Shown: positions 1-6,426 of the stretch, one piece after another
Position numbering within the stretch: the first letter of the stretch is position 1
Layout: every line of letters begins with the position of its first letter
Origin: Deltaproteobacteria bacterium
GTDB taxonomy: Bacteria; Desulfobacterota; Desulfobacteria; Desulfobacterales; JAFDDL01
Direction: 5' to 3'
Assembly: GCA_019310865.1 (NCBI GenBank)
Contig: JAFDDL010000109.1
Coordinates: 1 to 12,153, forward strand
DNA length: 12,153 nt
Position numbers and translations under genes: made by a program
The notes under the pieces: generated by a model
Told to the model about the DNA's origin: nothing
The model's database searches: none
What the model saw: only the letters and a program-made list of their open reading frames with translations

Positions 1-1036
1 AGAAGACCTGTTTGCCGTAGTTGTAGTAGCGGTTTTTATGGTTGGCCTCTACTACGTAAACCTTACGTTTCACCCAGGTTAGATTGGTCGGCGCCCAAGG
101 CGCACCTTTCCAGCCTTCTACTTCAAACCCGTACTGTACGGCAGGATGATCTTTTGGAGTCATGATGCTCCCATCCATTGTCGTCGCCGCCCTAAACGGA
201 TGTTTGTCCACAAAGCCTATGAGACCCTCTCCTTTTTCCAAGAGCGTCCATTTCATGGCCGCTATCTTTCCATCATACATAGCGGCGTCATCTATGGCGA
301 AGTCTGAACCAAACATGGCGTCAGAACGGCTCGCCGGGCTTGTCCGTCGCACCCGCCTGATGCTGGGGACATACGCGTATGTATTGTCCAGAGTCGGTCC
401 CTCATACGACCAGAGCATGATGGCGGTTCCAGCCACATCAAAAGGAGCGGTGATCTTTGTGATGTTCAATCGCTGGACATTTTTTCGATTCTGAAGCCCT
501 GCTGTTTGCGGATTCGACGTATACTTAAACTCGTAGTATAACGCGTCAACAGACCTTTCAAGACCTTTGGGGCCAACCCACAGAAGTTGGCTTTGAAAAT
601 TGATATGCCCTATCGACTGCCGGAAAAATCGCAGGTTATGCGCAATTTTTATTCCCGCTTCCGGCGTATTCTCGTTAACACCTGGAAATGGTATTCCCTC
701 CAAATCGTTAGGGTATTTTCCAGTCTTTCGATCAACCAACAGGCCATCTTTGTCAACATCGTATCTGTCCTTGTTGCTCTCATGATTCTTTGTTACTTGG
801 GCGGGTAAGTACTCATATGGATCATAGCTGAGCGTCCCAATTTTCAAATCCGTCAACTTTCCCTGCTCGACCAAATCAATCATTTCTTTGGGCAGCAAGC
901 CTTCGAGCTTCTGCCAGGTGGATTTGTCGATCACGTCGCCTGGTGCAACATCTGCTACGGCCGCCTGCCCGAAGGATATGCAAAGCAACAGGGTCATAAA
1001 AATCATGATGTGTCGCATTTTGACATAATTTTTCAT
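1..1036 (-). CDS. DUF1329 family periplasmic protein (C-terminus beyond window)
   Basis: The minus strand is open from an ATG at 1034-1036 to the window edge, giving 345 residues; the stop lies outside. The start has a strong Shine-Dalgarno (AGGGAGG, 1042-1048, 5 nt away). Residues 1-28 form a signal peptide ending near AVA|DV, so the product is exported. The stretch at about 209-250 (WSYEGPTLDNTYAYVPSIRR, followed by a TSPASRSDAMFGSDFAIDD block) is the most diagnostic part of DUF1329. Family members are usually a little over 400 residues, so roughly the last fifth to quarter is missing. DUF1329 proteins are often described as related to LolA-type lipoprotein carriers; a periplasmic lipid or hydrophobic-substrate carrier role is therefore an inference. 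It is the fourth gene of the operon, 82 bp after the DUF1302 gene. No frameshift is seen. Confidence 0.88.
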   Translation of the reverse strand, partial: MKNYVKMRHIMIFMTLLLCISFGQAAVADVAPGDVIDKSTWQKLEGLLPKEMIDLVEQGKLTDLKIGTLSYDPYEYLPAQVTKNHESNKDRYDVDKDGLLVDRKTGKYPNDLEGIPFPGVNENTPEAGIKIAHNLRFFRQSIGHINFQSQLLWVGPKGLERSVDALYYEFKYTSNPQTAGLQNRKNVQRLNITKITAPFDVAGTAIMLWSYEGPTLDNTYAYVPSIRRVRRTSPASRSDAMFGSDFAIDDAAMYDGKIAAMKWTLLEKGEGLIGFVDKHPFRAATTMDGSIMTPKDHPAVQYGFEVEGWKGAPWAPTNLTWVKRKVYVVEANHKNRYYNYGKQVF

Positions 1037-1082
1037 TTTTGCCTCCCTGATTTTCAAATAAAATTTGCGTTTATATTTCTGC

Positions 1083-1120
1083 AATATGGTTTATGTGGAT
1101 TGTTGCCCGAAAACCATATT
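1083..1120. repeat. Inverted repeat at the DUF1302 stop codon
   Basis: Perfect 10-bp arms AATATGGTTT (1083-1092) and AAACCATATT (1111-1120) flank an 18-nt loop. The right arm overlaps the TAA stop of the DUF1302 gene. The stem is AT-rich and no T-run follows in the direction of transcription, so it is not a typical terminator. It could be a modest mRNA processing or stability hairpin between the two outermost envelope genes, or chance. Confidence 0.4.
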
Positions 1121-2705
1121 ACCAATACCAGGTCGCCGTCAGACTGAGCTGATCACGATCTTTAAAAAATCCAAATCCGACAAAACTGCCCGAGATGTTG
1201 GCATACTGGAGCTTTAACATAAATGGTTCATGTCGATAGCTAATAGAGGGCATAAACATCAAGGCACCCCGAGGATCATAAGCCGCAATCAATTCAGGCA
1301 TTATATTTCCCTGAAGATATAAGGTGTTGGTCAACAGGGTAAAGGTCTGCTCAAATCTCTTATGTCTTATGTTGAATGTGCTAGGATCCGGTGTGTCCGG
1401 TACGGCATAGCGCATCCGATTATCGTAATCCCGGCAGTATGTCCCGAAATATTGAAACGAGATTAGAAACGTCTTCTTCTTGTTTAACCACCTTATCCAT
1501 TGGTCCTTATCCAGGCCAATGGAGAATTTGACAAAATCCTTGGTCGGTATTTCGCCGCTTCTAAATTGGGGAAATACCGGTGGGGCCGGTGGCGGGGCAC
1601 CTGTGGGAATAAGCATCGGCCCGGGGGTATTGACTTCCGGAATAAAAACCGGCTCATCATCAAAATAAGCCACCTCGGCTCGAATTACCATATCCGTATT
1701 CATCTCATAGTAGTTCATGCTGAGCCCGGTTACGCGAACCTCAGGAAACGTCTTCCACAACATAACCTGCGCCGGAATGGGCGCGGCAGGCGGTGGCAGC
1801 GGAATAAACTGCTGGGTCATATCGAAAACAACGGCTGGCAAATCCAGATAAGATTTGAAATGACCCAAAGACAAGGTGAGATTTTGTCCCACAACACCCT
1901 GGCAACGGAAGCCATAACGGCTCGAACCGTTGTCATCATCCAGGTATCTATGGGCTTCATTAAAATCCACCACACCAGGGATACTACCCCATGCGACAGG
2001 AAGCACCGGGGGTGAATAGGGCGTTCCGAACGGTGCCTGGGGGGCTATCTCATCTTCAAGTTGGCCGGGGACCCAGAAACCCTCCAGAGCAAATGCATCG
2101 ATTGGGCCCACCGTTCCGAAGTTGTAGCTTCCTCGAATCATCTTGAGAGGCACCCGGCGGTCGTCCAGATCCTCAAAGATCCCGCCAAAGGTGTCGTCTA
2201 ATGGATTTATTAGATCCATCAGACGGAATACATCGGTCTCTCCCCAGGCAAGATTTTGCCTGCCGATTCTAACAAATAACGGGCCCCGAGAAATATCCAA
2301 ATAAGCTTCCCACAGCTCAATGTCCTCTGCCACATCTTCGATATCATCTTTATTGAAGTCTTTAAGATCTTGAAATTGTGAAGGTCCATAATCGTAGATA
2401 CCCTCGAAGAGAAAACGTCCCAGCAGATGATACTTCAATTTTAATCCCAAAGGACGAAAACCCTTTAAATCATGATCCACCTGCAGATATAACAGATTGC
2501 GGTGCTGAACCACATCACCCGAATCTGTGCCCAGCTGAGTAAATCCGGTCGAGTCCGTCGTCCGCACAGATAACCGCGACTGTAGCTTACCCGCGAAATC
2601 AAGGGTTTTGGCCTCGTTAATAAATATCGCGTTTGCCTGGGTCGAAAAAAACACTGCACCAAAAATCCAGCAAAAAATAAATAATACAAGTTTTCTAATA
2701 GCCAT
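1119..2705 (-). CDS. DUF1302 family outer-membrane beta-barrel protein
   Basis: A 528-residue protein whose ATG is preceded by AAGGAGGG (2711-2718). It has a signal peptide (1-26, cleavage near QANA|IF), then alternating beta-strand sequence ending in TATWYW; a C-terminal aromatic residue is typical of BAM-assembled outer-membrane barrels. The block at 148-170 (GRQNLAWGETDVFRLMDLIN then PLD) is the DUF1302 hallmark. Two unusually proline-rich stretches (FIPLPPPAAPIPAQV and PTGAPPPAPPVFPQF) interrupt the barrel and are probably surface or periplasmic loops. DUF1302 and DUF1329 genes are commonly adjacent to each other and to MMPL transporters, as here. The likely role is an outer-membrane channel or docking barrel for a hydrophobic compound; the substrate is unknown. 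It starts 91 bp after the MMPL stop with no terminator between. Confidence 0.9.
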   Translation of the reverse strand: MAIRKLVLFIFCWIFGAVFFSTQANAIFINEAKTLDFAGKLQSRLSVRTTDSTGFTQLGTDSGDVVQHRNLLYLQVDHDLKGFRPLGLKLKYHLLGRFLFEGIYDYGPSQFQDLKDFNKDDIEDVAEDIELWEAYLDISRGPLFVRIGRQNLAWGETDVFRLMDLINPLDDTFGGIFEDLDDRRVPLKMIRGSYNFGTVGPIDAFALEGFWVPGQLEDEIAPQAPFGTPYSPPVLPVAWGSIPGVVDFNEAHRYLDDDNGSSRYGFRCQGVVGQNLTLSLGHFKSYLDLPAVVFDMTQQFIPLPPPAAPIPAQVMLWKTFPEVRVTGLSMNYYEMNTDMVIRAEVAYFDDEPVFIPEVNTPGPMLIPTGAPPPAPPVFPQFRSGEIPTKDFVKFSIGLDKDQWIRWLNKKKTFLISFQYFGTYCRDYDNRMRYAVPDTPDPSTFNIRHKRFEQTFTLLTNTLYLQGNIMPELIAAYDPRGALMFMPSISYRHEPFMLKLQYANISGSFVGFGFFKDRDQLSLTATWYW

Positions 2706-2796
2706 TATTGCCCTCCTTGTCTCTTATTTTCAGTTGTGAATAATCGCATTTAGACCATCTCTTTGACTCGCATCACCTCCCCCACTTTTTTCAAAA

Positions 2797-5148
2797 CTAA
2801 ACCACTCTGGCTGTGACAAACTTGGGTTTAAAAAATTTCACCAGCGTCGGGATGAGCACCAGGGCATTGATCATGTTGAGAAACATGAGCAGCCCTAACA
2901 ACAGCCCCATTTCCGCCTGGAATTTCAGGTCCACAAATGCCCAGAAGACAACCCCGGCGATGAGGGTCGTGGCGGTAAAGATAATGGCCTTGCCGGTTGT
3001 CTGTACGGCCTTTCGGTTTGCAGCATCATAATCGCCCGACGCCTCAAACTCCTCTGCAATGCGCGCCGTCAGATAGATGCCGTAATCCACCCCGATTCCC
3101 ACGGCCGTGGCGGCAACGGGCAGCGAATTGATATTCAAATCAATTCCTTGAAACACCATGAACACCTCCGACAGGACCTGTGAGATAGCCAATGGAATCA
3201 CCAGCACCAGGCCGGCCATAATAGACCGGAAGGCAGCCGTGCATAGCAGGAACACAGCCAGAAAAACCACCACCAGCGATGCCCAATAAGAATATTCCAC
3301 TTCCTCATTGACCGCCGCCAGAATGCCCAGAAGACCCCCGGCAAGTCTGAATCGCACCTTGTCGGCCTCTGAACTTCGCGCGTCGATAAACGCCTTGGCT
3401 TTGGCAATTCCTTGCTTGATTATCTCATTGCTGTAATCCTTATAAAAACAGGTCACGGTGGCATTGGTCCAGGTGCTATCCACCCACCGATCCATCTCCC
3501 CAGCGGCCGTGCTGGATTGAATCTGAAACCCGATTTCGCCCAGGTGTTTCTTGTTGTCAGGGATCATCTCCCACTTGGGGCTTCCTTCATGAAACATCCT
3601 GAAGATCCGTTTTATCATGTTGGTGAAGGTCAGCGTCCCCCCTGCCCCCCCCTGGGTCTCCATGTGGCGCTGAAAATCCTCCATTAAAGCCAGGGTCTCG
3701 GCGTTCTTGATGGCGCCCTGTTCTTTTCCCTCGGCAATGATCACCAGCTGATTGGTCCCTACAAAATTGCGGTTAAAAAACCGCGATGCTTCGTTATACG
3801 GGTGGTCAGCAAAAAGAAGGGCCGCTCCGGCCTCAGTGTTGCCCACCTTGAGCCTGAGGGAATAACTCGTTCCCACCACCAGGATGACCACGATGAGCAC
3901 CAGCACCACCCAGCGGTTCCTGCCCATGGACGGCTTGATTAGTATCTTCGCCAGGGTCTCATAGAACCTGCCCCCTGTCTCCTGGCGGATCTGGCTCTCC
4001 TTCGGGGGCCGCAAAAAGGATAACAGAATGGGATTAAGGGTCAGCACCGTTACAAATATGGTCATAATCCAAAAGGAGCAGAAAAAAGCCAGATTTCGCA
4101 TCAGGGGGATGGTGGCAACGGCAATGAGCAGCACCCCTGTCGCGTCCGTCATAATGGAAAGCGTCCCCGGCGTGAGAAGCTCACTGAAGGTACGCACAAT
4201 GGCCTGCTTCCTGTCCCTGAGCCGGTCATACTCCTCACTATAGCGGGCCATGGTCTGAACGGAATGGCTCAAGGTCCGTGCCGTGATAATAAGCGGTACC
4301 ACCAAGATAAGCGGGTCAAGATTATAGCCTAGCATACTGGCAAAGCCTAGGCCCATCAGTGCGCTCAACCCCGCTGAAAAGGTGGGCAGCACCACCCCCT
4401 GCCAGGTACGAAAGTAAAACAGCAACAGCCCTACCATCACTAGCACCGTCACCCCCAGCACAATGTAAACCTGGGGCGCCAAATGGTAGATATGGGCGTA
4501 AAGCGTCGGGTAGCCGGTAAAGTGAATGGTGGTATTGTTGTCTGACTCGCGCTTCTTTATCTCCTGCAGCCGATTATACAGGACAAGCGGGTTTACACCC
4601 TCCTCCCAGAACCCTGCAAAAATGGCCGCGGCCTTGTCATTGGCAGATACATAAAATCCTCTGATTCCCTCGTTCTGGTAAATACCCTCCTTGATCCTCT
4701 GAACATCCCCCTGGTTCTGGGGAAGGGAAGGGAACATGACCGGCGTGATCTGGATCCCCCATGAGGTCACCTGCACGTTCTTGAGTTTGGGGTGGGTGAT
4801 GGAGGCCACCTGCACGGCATTACACCCATCGATGGTCATAATCTCCTGGGTGATGCGGTCAATTTTGGCGATGGTGTCCAGGTTGTAAATGTCCCCTTGC
4901 TTCACCTCCACCCCGCAGACGAGCACATTGGCCGTTCCGAACATGTTGCGGTACTGATTGTAGAGCTGGATGTAGGGGTGCCTGGGCGGATACAGGGAAA
5001 AAAAATCCGTCGCGACCCGCAGGGAAGTGAGATGGTAAAAGAAAAAGGCCGTGACCAGAGCCAGGGCCGCCAGGGCAGCGATTCTATGCCGCAGCAGGAA
5101 TTTGATGTAACGTTCTGCCAGGCGTTTTTTAGATGGCATGGTCTTCAT
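2797..5148 (-). CDS. MMPL/RND-superfamily inner-membrane exporter
   Basis: A 783-residue integral membrane protein with the duplicated RND layout: TM1 (about 24-44), large periplasmic loop (about 46-225), five TMs (about 226-380), TM7 (about 412-432), second periplasmic loop (about 433-615) and five more TMs (about 622-772). The second half carries the MMPL signature VGIGVDYGIYL (683-693) in the TM10 equivalent, whose Asp688 is the likely proton-relay residue. The matching position of the first half reads PLIITARTLSHSVQ (285-298) without that Asp. It belongs to the predicted RND exporters (COG1033/MMPL) rather than the HAE tripartite pumps; relatives move lipids, hopanoids or other hydrophobic molecules. 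The family is clear; the cargo is not. It begins 3 bp after the YCF48 stop, so the two are probably translationally coupled. A second in-frame ATG at 5139 may be the true start. Confidence 0.92.
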   Translation of the reverse strand: MKTMPSKKRLAERYIKFLLRHRIAALAALALVTAFFFYHLTSLRVATDFFSLYPPRHPYIQLYNQYRNMFGTANVLVCGVEVKQGDIYNLDTIAKIDRITQEIMTIDGCNAVQVASITHPKLKNVQVTSWGIQITPVMFPSLPQNQGDVQRIKEGIYQNEGIRGFYVSANDKAAAIFAGFWEEGVNPLVLYNRLQEIKKRESDNNTTIHFTGYPTLYAHIYHLAPQVYIVLGVTVLVMVGLLLFYFRTWQGVVLPTFSAGLSALMGLGFASMLGYNLDPLILVVPLIITARTLSHSVQTMARYSEEYDRLRDRKQAIVRTFSELLTPGTLSIMTDATGVLLIAVATIPLMRNLAFFCSFWIMTIFVTVLTLNPILLSFLRPPKESQIRQETGGRFYETLAKILIKPSMGRNRWVVLVLIVVILVVGTSYSLRLKVGNTEAGAALLFADHPYNEASRFFNRNFVGTNQLVIIAEGKEQGAIKNAETLALMEDFQRHMETQGGAGGTLTFTNMIKRIFRMFHEGSPKWEMIPDNKKHLGEIGFQIQSSTAAGEMDRWVDSTWTNATVTCFYKDYSNEIIKQGIAKAKAFIDARSSEADKVRFRLAGGLLGILAAVNEEVEYSYWASLVVVFLAVFLLCTAAFRSIMAGLVLVIPLAISQVLSEVFMVFQGIDLNINSLPVAATAVGIGVDYGIYLTARIAEEFEASGDYDAANRKAVQTTGKAIIFTATTLIAGVVFWAFVDLKFQAEMGLLLGLLMFLNMINALVLIPTLVKFFKPKFVTARVV

Positions 5149-5153
5149 CCCTT
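5149..5153 (-). promoter_or_regulatory. Shine-Dalgarno that favours the second MMPL start
   Basis: AAGGG abuts the first ATG (5146-5148) with no spacer but lies 9 nt upstream of a second in-frame ATG (5137-5139, MPSKKR). That spacing is more usual, so translation may begin at 5139 and give 780 residues. The SD overlaps the stop of the YCF48 gene, consistent with coupling. Confidence 0.5.
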
Positions 5154-6138
5154 ACCAAGTAACTGTTTGATATTTAATGGATAGAAATAGCCCGTTGGCG
5201 CCTGCACCAAATCCTATTGCCTCATGAGGTTCGCTGTTTTTAAGGGCCACGGTGCCTATCCAGAACAAACTGTTCTTCTTCGGTGTCTCCACCATCTGCC
5301 AGCTCGCGCCGCCATCAGCACTGCGAAGTATGGTGCCTGCATCGCCCACGGCCCATCCTGTCTGCCCCCGAATCGTGATACCATAAAGGGACTTGACCGA
5401 CTCGTTGCGGGCCCGCGCCCAGGTGAGCCCCTGATCCCTGGAATACACGATGACCCCGTCCAGCCCTGCCGCATACAACGAATCCCCGTCACGGGTGAGA
5501 CAGAAAAAGGTCTTACCCTCTTGTGAGGGCTCAGAGCCTTCGCGCCAGGTCAGACCGCCGTCCTTTGTCTTAAAAATCTTGCCGAACTCAGCTGCAATCC
5601 ACCCCTCAGAGGCATTGGCAAATTGAACCCCATAGAGAACCACATCATCACTGAGTGAGACATCCTGCCAGGTGGCGCCCCCATCCTCGGTGCGGACAAT
5701 TGCGCCCCAGTCTCCCACAGCACAACCACGTAAGGCGTCGCCAAAGTCAATGCTGAACAGTTGCTTCTTCTTGCCGCTGTCCTGGGCCGACCAGGTCATG
5801 CCTCCGTCTGTGGTGTTCAGAATCAACCCGGATTTGCCGCAGATCCAGCCGTTTTTGGAATCGGAAAAACTCACGGAAAACAGTGGGCGCCTCGTATTGC
5901 TGGGGATCTCCTGCCACGTTGCGCCCTGGTCAGAGGACCGGAAGATCTTACCCCGGTCCCCAACCATCACAAATACCGCATCAGACACAATGGTCGATCC
6001 ATAAATGTTTTCGCGAATATCCTGGGGGTTGAGGACTGGGGCAGACGCATCCGCATATCCGGAAATCAGGAGGAAGGCGCTCAACATTGCCAAAATAAGG
6101 ACGGCAATCAAACTGAGCTTTTTATGCATTTTTGTCAT
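5152..6138 (-). CDS. Exported YCF48/BNR-type beta-propeller protein
   Basis: From the ATG at 6136-6138 this is a 328-residue protein beginning MTKMHKK, followed by a hydrophobic signal sequence ending around ADASA. The frame is open upstream to a TTG at 6204, but that start lacks an SD and would put 22 polar residues before the signal peptide; AGAGGA sits 7 nt before the chosen ATG. Six Asp-box motifs of the form S/T-x-D-x-G-x-T/S-W follow at a spacing of about 40 residues (SSDQGATW, TTDGGMTW, TEDGGATW, TKDGGLTW, SRDQGLTW, SADGGASW), each preceded by a G-x-I/L strand; a degenerate seventh blade (GAGANGLFLS) closes the propeller. This resembles the plant and cyanobacterial photosystem II factor YCF48/HCF136 in fold only. 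In DUF1302/MMPL clusters such proteins are presumed periplasmic scaffolds. First gene of the operon. Confidence 0.88.
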   Translation of the reverse strand: MTKMHKKLSLIAVLILAMLSAFLLISGYADASAPVLNPQDIRENIYGSTIVSDAVFVMVGDRGKIFRSSDQGATWQEIPSNTRRPLFSVSFSDSKNGWICGKSGLILNTTDGGMTWSAQDSGKKKQLFSIDFGDALRGCAVGDWGAIVRTEDGGATWQDVSLSDDVVLYGVQFANASEGWIAAEFGKIFKTKDGGLTWREGSEPSQEGKTFFCLTRDGDSLYAAGLDGVIVYSRDQGLTWARARNESVKSLYGITIRGQTGWAVGDAGTILRSADGGASWQMVETPKKNSLFWIGTVALKNSEPHEAIGFGAGANGLFLSIKYQTVTW

Positions 6139-6145
6139 GGCTGGT

Positions 6146-6151
6146 CCTCTG
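6146..6151 (-). promoter_or_regulatory. Shine-Dalgarno fixing the YCF48 start
   Basis: AGAGGA lies 7 nt upstream of the ATG at 6138 and directly before the signal-peptide methionine, supporting this start over the upstream TTG at 6204 and ATG at 6192. Confidence 0.65.
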
Positions 6152-6232
6152 GTAAAAGTCGGTAAGACATCCTTTTTGTCTTCGATGTCCATTAGATGAT
6201 CCAATACAGGTTATGTGGCTGTATCAAATTAG

Positions 6233-6248
6233 AGCGAATTTCATGCCA
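6233..6248 (-). promoter_or_regulatory. Candidate sigma-54 (RpoN) -24/-12 promoter
   Basis: The minus strand reads TGGCATGAAATTCGCT: GG at -25/-24 and GC at -13/-12 separated by exactly 10 nt, as in the RpoN consensus TGGCAC-N5-TTGCW, with two departures (T for C, TC for TT). The predicted start site is an A near 6222, leaving an 84-nt leader to the YCF48 ATG. It faces the envelope operon and lies just downstream of a sigma-54 activator gene, which raises its credibility. The motif match and context are seen; activity is inferred. Confidence 0.68.
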
Positions 6249-6258
6249 GATTCGCCAA

Positions 6259-6308
6259 TATCAATGATAGAATTTGTAACCGACTGATTTAAAAATATTT
6301 CATTGATA
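6259..6308. repeat. Separated inverted repeat in the operon control region
   Basis: TATCAATGA (6259-6267) recurs in inverse as TCATTGATA (6300-6308), 41 bp centre to centre, close to four helical turns. The copies flank the IHF-like site and lie upstream of the -24 element. They may be regulator half-sites or chance in AT-rich DNA. Confidence 0.3.
6277..6289 (-). promoter_or_regulatory. Candidate IHF binding site
   Basis: AATCAGTCGGTTA on the minus strand matches the IHF consensus WATCARNNNNTTR at every defined position, and A/T runs lie immediately 5' (6290-6300). It is centred about 60 bp upstream of the predicted sigma-54 start site, between the promoter and the candidate activator sites, which is the classic place for IHF-assisted looping. 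Confidence 0.55.
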
Positions 6309-6336
6309 GCAGGTACAATTTCGGGGGGAAATTAAA

Positions 6337-6363
6337 AAGCGGGAAGCCACTACATTAAGCGGG
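6337..6363. promoter_or_regulatory. Direct repeat AAGCGGG x2, candidate activator site
   Basis: AAGCGGG occurs at 6337-6343 and 6357-6363, 20 bp apart (about two helical turns), 115-141 bp upstream of the predicted start site. That is a usual distance for a bacterial enhancer. There is no direct evidence that the neighbouring activator binds it. Confidence 0.3.
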
Positions 6364-6391
6364 GGGCACTAAATATCGCGGCGTTATTTCG

Positions 6392-6406
6392 TGGGATATT
6401 AACCCA
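6392..6406. promoter_or_regulatory. Near-perfect palindrome, candidate upstream activator sequence
   Basis: TGGGATATTAACCCA is a 15-bp palindrome with one mismatched pair, about 170-185 bp upstream of the predicted sigma-54 start and 20 bp after the activator stop codon. Fis-type HTH activators bind dyad sites at such distances, so this is the better UAS candidate in the gap. Confidence 0.38.
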
Positions 6407-6426
6407 TGATGTAATTTTATATCCAT

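Noticed and set aside
162..494. Open frame of 110 codons on the plus strand
   Set aside because: It lies antisense to the DUF1329 gene, which has clear family motifs and an SD. The plus frame has no recognisable domain.
5761..6165. Plus-strand frame of 134 codons
   Set aside because: It is antisense to the Asp-box repeats of the YCF48 gene and its sequence is the shadow of those repeats.
6139..6204. N-terminal extension of the YCF48 protein from a TTG start
   Set aside because: There is no SD, the 22 added residues are polar and would precede the signal peptide, and the ATG at 6138 has AGAGGA 7 nt upstream.
6361..6377. Plus-strand GG...GC motif as a second sigma-54 promoter
   Set aside because: The GG to GC spacing is 11 rather than 10 nt, and it would fire into the 3' end of the activator gene.
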